From Oscillospiraceae bacterium (lineage in GTDB: Bacteria > Bacillota > Clostridia > Oscillospirales > Oscillospiraceae): a stretch of 19,396 bases of DNA. Under the pieces are notes generated by a model that saw only the letters and a program-made list of their open reading frames with translations, had not been told where the DNA came from and did no database searches. The DNA lies in the NCBI GenBank assembly GCA_020025655.1, contig JAHHRR010000034.1, forward strand, positions 1 through 19,396. Reading direction: 5' to 3'. Shown one piece after another: positions 8,804-15,217 of the stretch. The number at the start of each line of letters is the position of its first letter. Position 1 is the first letter of the stretch. The position numbers were made by a program, and so were the translations under genes.

Positions 8804-8818
8804 CTTAACAGAAACCAT
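8762..8818 (-). CDS. Tyr/Phe-rich leader peptide of the ABC importer operon
   Basis: An 18-codon open reading frame encoding MVSVKFAAAYYYYYFFTK, with five consecutive Tyr codons (TAT TAT TAC TAT TAC) followed by two Phe codons (TTT TTT). It ends in tandem stops TAA TAG. A clear ribosome binding site (AAAAAAGGAG, GGAG at 8827-8830) lies 8 nt before the ATG. Its role is to sense charged tRNA-Tyr and tRNA-Phe by ribosome position, not to make a working protein. The promoter is about 30 nt upstream of the ATG and the attenuator terminator about 50 nt downstream of the stop. Confidence 0.9.
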   Translation of the reverse strand: MVSVKFAAAYYYYYFFTK

Positions 8819-8848
8819 TGGTGAATCTCCTTTTTTGATGTTAGCGCT

Positions 8849-8877
8849 ACTTTAGCACAGTTAGGTAATGAAGTCAA
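8849..8877 (-). promoter_or_regulatory. Promoter of the attenuator leader and ABC importer operon
   Basis: TTGACT (8872-8877) and TAAAGT (8849-8854) lie 17 bp apart on the minus strand. Transcription would start near 8843, giving a 5' leader of about 24 nt before the leader peptide and an attenuated transcript of about 160 nt. Confidence 0.75.
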
Positions 8878-9057
8878 TACACAGGCGGCACTTTTATGCT
8901 TTTTATCTCAATTGCCTAAATACGCTCATCAAATGCAAAAATATATCGCCGATTTAAACAAATGAAGAACCGCCGAAATACACTTATAAAATATAACAGA
9001 ACTGGCAATACTTTTCGGAGACTTAAAAATTTTTAAGAAAAATCTCGGCGATAGTTA

Positions 9058-9085
9058 TTGATTATTCATAAATTTGGTTTATAAT
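9058..9085 (+). promoter_or_regulatory. Promoter of the LCP gene
   Basis: TTGATT (9058-9063) and a perfect TATAAT (9080-9085) are 16 bp apart, placing the start near 9092 and 35 nt before the ATG at 9127. The stretch 8881-9057 between the divergent promoters is A/T-rich and holds no gene. It contains a spaced pair ATCGCCGA (8945) and TCGGCGAT (9045), which may be chance. Confidence 0.65.
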
Positions 9086-9126
9086 GCAAGTCCAAGCAGA
9101 ATATGGCATAATCGGAGATTATAAAA

Positions 9127-10455
9127 ATGAAAAGTAAGAAAAATCTTTTTGTCAGGATAATGCTCAGCGTACTTGGTGTAGCAGCTACTGCATTCATAGC
9201 AGTGATATGCTTCTATATGATATGGGAGAAAGCCCCCGATATAGAATCGGCAGCTCCCAGCACCAAACCCGCAGAGCTGGACAAGGAAAACGAAGAGCCG
9301 GATTCAGGAATGCCCTTTGACACTAACAGACAGGACGGAGTTTATACAATCCTTCTGGTGGGAAATGACAACGGCAACGGAAACACGGATACCATGGTTG
9401 TGGGTAAGATTGATACAAATCTTCATAAGATGGACTTTATAAGTGTTCCCCGAGATACTCTTATAAATGTTGACTGGTCCGTGAGAAAACTGAATTCTGT
9501 GTACTGGGGTTCTAAAAACAGCGGCGGCAGCGGAATAGATGCTCTCAGCTCGCATATAAAGAAAATCATAGGCTTTGATGTAGACTGCTATGCTGTAATT
9601 GACCTCAATGTATTTATAGATGTTATAGATGCGCTGGGCGGTGTTGATTTTGATGTTCCGGTTCCTATGTACTATGAAGATATAGGGCAGAACCTGTACA
9701 TTAACCTTGCACCGGGTATGCAGCATCTGGACGGATATCAGGCAATGGGCCTGTGCCGATTCCGTGCAGGATATGCAAACGGTGACTACGGCAGAATTGA
9801 AATGCAGCAGAAGTTCCTTAAAGCCTGTGCAGAGCAGTTTATAAAGCTCGGAAATATTCCTAACATATCTAAGGTTGTAAAAATCCTTTCAGACGGAATG
9901 GACACCAATTTAACCGGAGCCAATATCGGATTCTTCCTTCGTCAGGCACTTAAATGCGCACCGGAGGATATAAACTTCCACATGGTTCCCAGTAATGGCG
10001 ATTACGTCGGCGGACTTAGCTATTCGGTTATAGACATATGGCAGTGGCTGCCTATGCTGAATGAATATCTCAATCCTTATGACACTCCCATAGAGTACAG
10101 CAACCTTGATATAGTGTACAGAGAAGGCGGCGGCTTTACAGCTACAACAGAGCTTCGTGGAGCATGGTATTATGCGGCAAAGCCTGCACCCAAACCGGAA
10201 TATGAGCAAGAGCCTGTAATTCCCCAGGAGACAGAAGGCCCGACTATAATTGTCGTACCCAACAGCCCGACACCTTCACCGGACACAAGTCCTGAACCTC
10301 AGGAGCCGGATCCGGAAACTCCCGGAACAATAGTTCCGCCGGAACCTGATGAGTCCACTGCACCGGATGTACCTGATATACCGGCAGCACCGGAGGAAAA
10401 TACTGCTCCGGAGCAAACCCAGCCCGGTACGGAAGCGGATAATATATTTGCATGA
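9127..10455 (+). CDS. LytR-CpsA-Psr (LCP) family protein
   Basis: A 442-residue membrane-anchored enzyme of the LCP family, which transfers undecaprenyl-linked glycopolymers such as teichoic acid or capsule to peptidoglycan. One N-terminal transmembrane helix (about residues 9-31) leads into the extracellular LCP domain (about 60-290). The family Arg/Asp motifs are present: DTMVVGKID, SVPRDT, VRKLNSVYWG and the C-terminal signature CRFRAGYANGDYGRIEMQQ. The last 90 or so residues form a Pro/Glu-rich low-complexity tail with no second domain, probably a wall-spanning or flexible extension. GGAG (9114-9117) precedes the ATG by 9 nt. The gene has its own promoter and terminator, so it is monocistronic. 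Its glycopolymer cannot be told from context. Confidence 0.92.
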   Translation: MKSKKNLFVRIMLSVLGVAATAFIAVICFYMIWEKAPDIESAAPSTKPAELDKENEEPDSGMPFDTNRQDGVYTILLVGNDNGNGNTDTMVVGKIDTNLHKMDFISVPRDTLINVDWSVRKLNSVYWGSKNSGGSGIDALSSHIKKIIGFDVDCYAVIDLNVFIDVIDALGGVDFDVPVPMYYEDIGQNLYINLAPGMQHLDGYQAMGLCRFRAGYANGDYGRIEMQQKFLKACAEQFIKLGNIPNISKVVKILSDGMDTNLTGANIGFFLRQALKCAPEDINFHMVPSNGDYVGGLSYSVIDIWQWLPMLNEYLNPYDTPIEYSNLDIVYREGGGFTATTELRGAWYYAAKPAPKPEYEQEPVIPQETEGPTIIVVPNSPTPSPDTSPEPQEPDPETPGTIVPPEPDESTAPDVPDIPAAPEENTAPEQTQPGTEADNIFA

Positions 10456-10457
10456 TA

Positions 10458-10490
10458 AAAAACCTGCGGGATTTTTCCCGCAGGTTTAAA
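10458..10490 (+). terminator. Intrinsic terminator after the LCP gene
   Basis: A perfect 11-bp stem AAACCTGCGGG (10460-10470) with CCCGCAGGTTT (10477-10487) and a 6-nt loop, starting 4 nt after the stop codon. The T tract is short. Confidence 0.8.
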
Positions 10491-10494
10491 ATTC

Positions 10495-10523
10495 TTGTTA
10501 TATAAAAAGAATTGTGATAAACT
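10495..10523 (+). promoter_or_regulatory. Possible promoter of the small membrane protein gene
   Basis: TTGTTA (10495-10500) and TAAACT (10518-10523) are 17 bp apart, just after the LCP terminator and about 45 nt before the next start codon. Confidence 0.4.
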
Positions 10524-10567
10524 TTTAAAAAAAGATCCGCTGATAACGGAAAAAGGAGCGAAAACAA

Positions 10568-10843
10568 ATGTCATATTTCTGGGGTGTACTGGTGGGCCTT
10601 TTGTGGGGCGCTGTCGGTGCGGTAATAATTGGACTTGTCACCAAAAAATGTGTAGAGAAGAATACGCCTGCTGCAATGACAACTGCAAATGCAGTCAAGA
10701 TTGCAGTATATGTTGTTGAGTTCGTGGTGGTATTTCTTGTGAGAAATATCCTGCCCTTTAGCTACGAGGCAGTTATAATCGGAACAGTTCTTTCTCTTGC
10801 TATGCTGCAAATAGTCTTTACATACAAAATTGCAAATTCATAA
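10568..10843 (+). CDS. Small hydrophobic membrane protein of unknown function
   Basis: A 91-residue protein not recognised as a named family. It has three predicted membrane segments at about residues 5-24, 43-61 and 67-86. A short basic loop with KKCVEK follows the first helix and a glycine-rich first helix (GVLVGLLWGAVGAVIIG) is notable. It has no signal cleavage site. An AAAAAGGAG ribosome binding site lies about 8 nt before the ATG. Flanking terminators make it a single-gene unit. The size and layout faintly recall AtpI-like accessory proteins, but no ATP synthase genes are nearby and I do not assign that role. Confidence 0.75.
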   Translation: MSYFWGVLVGLLWGAVGAVIIGLVTKKCVEKNTPAAMTTANAVKIAVYVVEFVVVFLVRNILPFSYEAVIIGTVLSLAMLQIVFTYKIANS

Positions 10844-10845
10844 AT

Positions 10846-10875
10846 AAAAACCGCTGAGACAGCTCAGCGGTTTTT
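10846..10875. terminator. Bidirectional intrinsic terminator
   Basis: A stem AAAAACCGCTGAG (10846-10858) with CTCAGCGGTTTTT (10863-10875) and a 4-nt loop has T runs on both strands. It lies between the convergent small membrane protein and alcohol dehydrogenase genes and would serve both. Confidence 0.92.
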
Positions 10876-10883
10876 CTATGTAT

Positions 10884-12101
10884 TTAAGCCATTATTGAAT
10901 GTATAAGCTTTCTGAAATCATTTCTGCCCCAGACAACGGGAACAGGATACAGCGGATTTGCTTCCTTCATGGCCCAGGTAATAATCTGGTCGATATCCTT
11001 TTCCTCGATAACGTCAAATTTATCAGGAATATCCATTTTCCTGTTCATTTCTTCAATCCAGTCGATTAAGGCATTGGCTTTTTCAGCATCGGTGTTTCCG
11101 GAAATACCGCAGACATCTGCAAGCTCGGCAAGGCGCTTATGTGCCGCAGAACCGAATTGACGCATGACCTTGGGAAGAATTATGGACATGGCGAGACCAT
11201 GAGGCACAGAATACAGACCGCCGAGAGCGTGGCCCACGGCGTGAACATAGCCGACACTGCCTCTTGTAAAGGCACGGCCTGCGTAAAAAGCACCTTTCTG
11301 CATATTCTGACGGGCTTCAAGATTTTTACCATCCTCATAGGCGAGGAAAAGATTATCGTAGATAAGTCTGACGGCTTTTCTTGCAAGATCGTTTTCAAGC
11401 TTTGTGTTGTAGGTGTGGTTTGTGTATGCCTCAACTGCGTGACAAAGAGCATCCATACCTGTGGTGGCGGTTGTCTGAGGAGGAAGACCGACTGTAAGCA
11501 TCGGGTCTAAAACTGCGTAAGAGGGGATAAGGAAGGGATCGTTTATAGATGCCTTGTGATGAGTCTCAGTATCGGTGATAACAGCGGCAATAGTTGTTTC
11601 CGAGCCTGTGCCGGCTGTTGTGGGAATGGCTACAAGAGCAGGAACCTTTTTGTGAACCTTTAAAACGCCCTGCAGCTGAGTAATCTCCTTGCGGGGCTGA
11701 GCGACCTTTGCCGCAATGCCCTTGGCACAGTCAAGCCTTGAGCCTCCGCCCATTGCGACAATGACCTTACAGCCTTTTTCCCTGAACAGACGATAGCCCT
11801 CTTCAACATCCTTACAGCTGGGGTCGGGGTGATCGAATGTCAGAACTGTGCAGCGAATACCCTGCTCGTTCATCGCATCCAGCATGGGCTGAGGCAGACC
11901 TCTGCGCAGCATACTGTCGCCGGTGATAAAAAGCACATCATTAAGCCCCTTGTCTTTTAAAAGAGCGGGTAGGCGAATGGTAGAGCCGGGACCTTCAATG
12001 TATTCAGGCATACGGTAGGGAACAACGTAATTGCTGAGCTTCATGCAGCCCTGAAAGATGCGGCATCCTGCTGTTCGCATTGCATCAGAGAAAGAATTCA
12101 T
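10884..12101 (-). CDS. Iron-containing (group III) alcohol dehydrogenase
   Basis: A 405-residue cytoplasmic NAD(P)-dependent alcohol/aldehyde oxidoreductase. The N-terminal dinucleotide domain carries GGGSRLDCAK (residues 118-127) and TTAGTGSE (161-168). The C-terminal helical domain supplies metal ligands D217, H221, H287 and H301, in GMDALCH and HAVGHALGGLYSVPHG. Their spacing of 4, 66 and 14 residues matches characterised members (for example FucO). AAGGAG lies 9 nt before the ATG. The product is full length and looks intact. The gene directly upstream on the same strand is a broken MoaD/ThiS-like remnant, suggesting it once belonged to a cofactor-linked aldehyde metabolism cluster. The natural substrate is not evident. 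Confidence 0.93.
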   Translation of the reverse strand: MNSFSDAMRTAGCRIFQGCMKLSNYVVPYRMPEYIEGPGSTIRLPALLKDKGLNDVLFITGDSMLRRGLPQPMLDAMNEQGIRCTVLTFDHPDPSCKDVEEGYRLFREKGCKVIVAMGGGSRLDCAKGIAAKVAQPRKEITQLQGVLKVHKKVPALVAIPTTAGTGSETTIAAVITDTETHHKASINDPFLIPSYAVLDPMLTVGLPPQTTATTGMDALCHAVEAYTNHTYNTKLENDLARKAVRLIYDNLFLAYEDGKNLEARQNMQKGAFYAGRAFTRGSVGYVHAVGHALGGLYSVPHGLAMSIILPKVMRQFGSAAHKRLAELADVCGISGNTDAEKANALIDWIEEMNRKMDIPDKFDVIEEKDIDQIITWAMKEANPLYPVPVVWGRNDFRKLIHSIMA

Positions 12102-12114
12102 GGTAACTTACTCC

Positions 12115-12242
12115 TTATCCGCCGCACACCGAAGGCAGAAATACAATTTCGCCGCTGTGCGGGTTTTGATATATTTTTTAGGCTTTCCGTTTATAAGCAT
12201 AGTACAGGCGTGAAGAGAGTCTATGCTTATACCGCTTGCCTG
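12115..12242 (-). pseudogene. MoaD/ThiS-family sulfur-carrier remnant, frameshifted
   Basis: Two frames on the minus strand together spell the C-terminal half of a beta-grasp sulfur-carrier protein. The first frame (about 12240 down to 12162) reads GISIDSLHACTMLINGKP then KKYIKT. The second (about 12162 down to stop TAA at 12115-12117) reads PHSGEIVFLPSVCGG. The end matches the family pattern of a G-D/E-hydrophobic-FLP-x-V-x-GG terminus, whose last glycine is adenylated and thiocarboxylated, and LINGKP matches the usual LVNGKP strand. One base appears lost or gained near 12160-12167. Upstream an in-frame TAA (12243-12245) cuts off the N-terminal half and I find no start. The family supplies sulfur for molybdopterin, tungstopterin or thiamin synthesis. 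The stop lies 14 nt before the dehydrogenase start, so the two were probably once co-translated. Confidence 0.62.
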
Positions 12243-12305
12243 TTAGATTCACTGAAAGTCTATTTATGCCTTCTGCAAGCTTGCCGCCTATAAATTATTA
12301 AAATA

Positions 12306-12334
12306 AGTATATGACTATAAGAGGTAAAAAACAA
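12306..12334 (-). promoter_or_regulatory. Probable promoter of the alcohol dehydrogenase transcript
   Basis: TTGTTT (12329-12334) and TATACT (12306-12311) are 17 bp apart on the minus strand. The transcript would start near 12299 and carry the MoaD-like remnant as a leader of about 200 nt. Confidence 0.5.
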
Positions 12335-12396
12335 TATTTTAAATAGATAGAAAATCTGCCCGAAAAATTGGTGATAAAGATGAATTACAAAATAAA

Positions 12397-12712
12397 TAAC
12401 AGATAAAAGTGCGAATAAAGCTGCAAAATTTCCGGCTCACGAACGTAAAGGGGGATTACCTGCCGACAAAATAATTACGAGCATCAACAATAACGGTGAC
12501 CGCAGTATACTTGTGAATTGGCTGAGGCAGAGTTATAATATGTAAGCTCAACTAATGCAGACATTGAAATTTATATTATCCCTGATTACGCTTGGAATAC
12601 TCCACAGGTACAGAGTATTATAAAGACTTTGAAAGGTGAGGCGTTTAAAAAGCAAATTTCCGAAATGGAAGGATATACGCTGAGCACCTCGGGTGAAATT
12701 ATAGAGTACTGA
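12397..12712 (+). pseudogene. Remnant of a PBP-like (molybdate/molybdopterin-associated) domain protein
   Basis: Two broken frames are visible. The 3' one (about 12542 to stop TGA 12710-12712) reads ADIEIYIIPDYAWNTPQVQS, IIKTLKGEAFKKQI, then EGYTLSTSGEII. This matches the C-terminus of the PBP-like domain (PF12727 type, found with ModE- or MoeA-like proteins), whose end has the pattern V-Q-hydrophobic-LL-x-L-x-S-x-x-F-x-x-L-x-x-x-x-GY-x-x-S-x-x-GE. It is in another frame from the 5' part (about 12397-12545), which reads RKGGLPADKIITSINNNGD and SILVNWLRQSYNM before a stop. Whether the 5' part belongs to the same gene is uncertain, because the middle of the domain is missing. No start codon and ribosome binding site serve either frame. 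Confidence 0.5.
12511..12539 (+). promoter_or_regulatory. Candidate promoter of the acyl-ACP thioesterase, inside the PBP remnant
   Basis: TTGTGA (12511-12516) and a perfect TATAAT (12534-12539) are 17 bp apart, giving a start near 12546 and a leader of about 185 nt before the thioesterase ATG. No better promoter is seen between the remnant and the gene. Confidence 0.5.
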
Positions 12713-12732
12713 AAATCAGAGAAAGGCGAAAA

Positions 12733-13422
12733 ATGGAAGTACAGAAAATAAGAGTCAGGCTTGATGACGAACTTAAAAGCTCGGGAATATTCAAAATATT
12801 TCAGGATATATCGGCGTTTCACTGTGCAAAGTACGGACTGAGTATGCATAATCTTGCCGAAAAGAACCTTATGTGGGTGGTCGTCAGACAGTATGTGCAT
12901 ATAGAACGCTATCCGAATGTCGGTGAGACTTTGGAAATCAGCACATGGCCCGGAACTGCAAGGCATATGATGTTCCCCAGATTTTATGTTGTGAGGGATG
13001 AAAAAGGCGAGGTAATCATCAAAGGCAGTGCAATGTGGACGATAGTTGACAGACAGAGCCGCACTATGGTTAGCCCGCAGAATTACGGACTGGAGCTTGA
13101 GGGACTGCAAACTGGTGATGAATGCCGTCTGCCGTCGGGAATAAAAAAACATGAGCTGAAAAATGAGAGCAGCTTTGTAGTGCCGGAGGAATACATCGAT
13201 TCCAACAGGCATATGAACAATACCAGATATTATGATGCAGTTGAAAACTGCCTTGGCAGTGAGCTTGCAGGCAAAAAGCTTAAAGAAGCTATGACGGAGT
13301 ATGTTTCCGAAGCAGTTCTGGGAGAAGAAGTTAAACTTAACTGGGATAAGGCTGACGGACACATCTTTGCAACAGGAGAAAATAACGGTATTGTCTTTAA
13401 GATGGATTTACTGTACGAATAA
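12733..13422 (+). CDS. Acyl-ACP thioesterase (FatA/FatB family)
   Basis: A 229-residue cytoplasmic enzyme that hydrolyses acyl-ACP to free fatty acid and so sets acyl chain release. It has the double hot-dog layout of bacterial acyl-ACP thioesterases. The N-terminal half contains SSGIFKIFQDISAFHC (residues 16-31) and LMWVVVRQYVHIERYP. The C-terminal half has YIDSNRHMNNTRYYD (154-168), holding the D-x-N-x-H catalytic arrangement (D156, N158, H160). The length fits bacterial members. AAAGG lies about 7 nt before the ATG. It stands alone between the remnant region and a convergent symporter gene. It may supply fatty acids for membrane adaptation; the preferred chain length cannot be read. Confidence 0.9.
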   Translation: MEVQKIRVRLDDELKSSGIFKIFQDISAFHCAKYGLSMHNLAEKNLMWVVVRQYVHIERYPNVGETLEISTWPGTARHMMFPRFYVVRDEKGEVIIKGSAMWTIVDRQSRTMVSPQNYGLELEGLQTGDECRLPSGIKKHELKNESSFVVPEEYIDSNRHMNNTRYYDAVENCLGSELAGKKLKEAMTEYVSEAVLGEEVKLNWDKADGHIFATGENNGIVFKMDLLYE

Positions 13423-13482
13423 AACAGTGCAGGACGATTTCGGTTCGTACTGACTGCTGTAAAGGTTTATCTTAAAGTAAAA

Positions 13483-13517
13483 ACAGCCCCGCAGTACACA
13501 ATGTACTGCGGGGCTGT
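13483..13517. terminator. Intrinsic terminator between thioesterase and symporter
   Basis: A perfect 16-bp stem ACAGCCCCGCAGTACA (13483-13498) with its complement (13502-13517) and a 3-nt loop CAA. On the minus strand it is followed by TTTTT, so it best serves the symporter gene. On the plus strand a weaker TTTT follows, so it may also end the thioesterase transcript. Confidence 0.88.
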
Positions 13518-13527
13518 AAGCTTTTAA

Positions 13528-15051
13528 TCAGATGCTTTTAAACTGTTCTACAATGTCTGCGTCAGGCTCTTTGGTGCAGAGACTTACAATAACGATTACC
13601 AGAACAGAAACGATGAAAGCGGGCAGCAGCTCATAAACATCCCATGAGCCGCCTAAAGGACGGACGAAGTACTTCCACAGAAATACCATGATTCCGCCTG
13701 AAAGCATACCTGCAAGGGCGCCGTATCTGTTTGTGCGCTTCCAGAACAGGGACAAAAGCATAAGCGGACCGAAGGCTGCACCGAAGCCTGCCCATGCAAA
13801 GGATACAATGGAGAATACGGAGCTTTCGGGGTTGCGGGCAAGCATAACACCTGCCAGAGCAACTGCCAGAACTGTTACACGGGCAATTCGCATTTCCTGC
13901 TTGCTGGTAAGCTGAATGTGGAAAACTCCACGGATAATGTTGTGTGAGATGCTGGATGCAGAAGCAAGAAGCTGAGCGTCAGCGGTGGACATTGTGGAAG
14001 CCAGAATTCCGGCAAGTACAAGGCCTGCCAGAAGTGCGGGGAATATACCGCTTTTGCTCATAAGAGCTGCAATATGGACTAAAATGGCTTCTGCGTCTGA
14101 GGAGCTGGCAAAGGTTTCAATAGCACCTTTACTGCTCATACCAAAGCCTACAATTCCGACGATTATGGCAACTGACATGGAAATTACTACCCATACAGTA
14201 CCGATACGGCGGGATACCTTTAACTTTTCACCGTCGCTGATTGCCATAAAATGATTGAGAATGTGAGGCATACCGAAATATCCAAGACCCCATGCAAGAG
14301 TAGAAACAAAGGGGATAAATCCGTATTTTGCCGCTTCACCGGCTATAATATTGGTGCTGTGGCGAAGATCCAGATATCCGGGAATGGCACGTGCATTTGC
14401 AATAACTGCATCCCAGCCGCCGGCGGTCTGAATGCCGAATACAAGGATTATTACAAGGGCGGCAGTCATAACGATGCTCTGAATAAGGCTTGTGACGGAG
14501 GCTGCCATAAATCCGCCCATGGCGCAGTAGATAACGATAACTGCGGCGCTTACTAACATGGCGCTCATGTAATCTACATCAAAAAGATTGGTGAAAAGCT
14601 TTCCGCAGGCGGCAAATCCGGAAGCGGTGTAGGGGACAAAGAAGATTATTATAATAATTGCTGCGATACCCTCTATAAAACCGCTTTTATCTTTATATCT
14701 CAGTGCAAAAAAGTCAGGTATGGTAATTGCACCCAGTGCGGCAGAATAGCTGCGCAGACGTTTGGCAACAATAAGCCAGTTTAAGTATGTACCTAATGCA
14801 AGACCGATAACAGTCCATGTTGCATCTGCAAGGCCGCAGAAGTATGCAAGACCGGGCACACCCATTAAAAGCCAGCTGCTCATATCCGAGGCTTCGGTGG
14901 AGAGAGCAACGACCACGGGCCCGAGCTTTCGGCCGCCGAGGTAGAAATCTCCGGCACTGTTATTGCGCTTTGAATAGAAAAAACCTATAAACAGCATACC
15001 CAGAAGATATACTGCGATTGAAATTATAATGCATATTGATGCTGTACTCAT
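13528..15051 (-). CDS. putP: Sodium/proline symporter
   Basis: A 507-residue polytopic membrane protein of the solute:sodium symporter family, importing proline with Na+. It shows about 13 membrane helices. The N-terminal signature SKRNNSAGDFYLGGRKLGP is typical. EASDMSSWLLMGVPG contains D56 and S58, equivalent by position to the Asp55 and Ser57 of E. coli PutP that take part in Na+ and proline binding. AAGGGAGA lies about 8 nt before the ATG. The gene diverges from a LysR-type regulator, a common arrangement for local control. A terminator follows its stop. Close paralogues in the family carry other solutes such as pantothenate, but the PutP motifs are well kept. Confidence 0.93.
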   Translation of the reverse strand: MSTASICIIISIAVYLLGMLFIGFFYSKRNNSAGDFYLGGRKLGPVVVALSTEASDMSSWLLMGVPGLAYFCGLADATWTVIGLALGTYLNWLIVAKRLRSYSAALGAITIPDFFALRYKDKSGFIEGIAAIIIIIFFVPYTASGFAACGKLFTNLFDVDYMSAMLVSAAVIVIYCAMGGFMAASVTSLIQSIVMTAALVIILVFGIQTAGGWDAVIANARAIPGYLDLRHSTNIIAGEAAKYGFIPFVSTLAWGLGYFGMPHILNHFMAISDGEKLKVSRRIGTVWVVISMSVAIIVGIVGFGMSSKGAIETFASSSDAEAILVHIAALMSKSGIFPALLAGLVLAGILASTMSTADAQLLASASSISHNIIRGVFHIQLTSKQEMRIARVTVLAVALAGVMLARNPESSVFSIVSFAWAGFGAAFGPLMLLSLFWKRTNRYGALAGMLSGGIMVFLWKYFVRPLGGSWDVYELLPAFIVSVLVIVIVSLCTKEPDADIVEQFKSI

Positions 15052-15132
15052 AAAAATCTCTCCCTTTGATAACTTGCTTTATAATTATACAGATTGCAGA
15101 ATTAAAAGAAACGGCAGTATAGAAGATTTTGC

Positions 15133-15177
15133 TTGAAAAAAGAGAAATTAGAATTATAATATTAGTAATGCTAATAT
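15133..15177 (+). promoter_or_regulatory. LysR-gene promoter with overlapping inverted repeat operator
   Basis: TTGAAA (15133-15138) and TATAAT (15155-15160) are 16 bp apart. A perfect 7-bp inverted repeat ATATTAG-5-CTAATAT (15159-15177) overlaps the end of the -10 and the start site. Its size and position fit a LysR-type box that could both repress its own gene and control putP. A TATAAT for putP lies at 15084-15089 on the minus strand but without a good -35, which fits an activator-dependent promoter. Confidence 0.5.
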
Positions 15178-15217
15178 ATTTCATATAAAGATGAATAAAA
15201 TTCATGAAAGGAAGAAT

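Noticed and set aside
8945..9052. Inverted pair ATCGCCGA/TCGGCGAT between the divergent ABC and LCP promoters
   Set aside because: The arms are only 8 nt and almost 100 nt apart with no terminator or operator context, so chance is likely.
10495..10719. Cysteine-rich 74-codon frame overlapping the small membrane protein gene
   Set aside because: It lies in another frame of the better supported gene at 10568, has no ribosome binding site at its ATG, and its Cys codons arise from TGC/TGT in the true gene.
12102..12300. Candidate riboswitch upstream of the alcohol dehydrogenase
   Set aside because: Pairings can be drawn, but no known riboswitch consensus is met and most of the segment translates to a MoaD/ThiS remnant, which explains it better. 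Kept only as a lower-interest structural observation.
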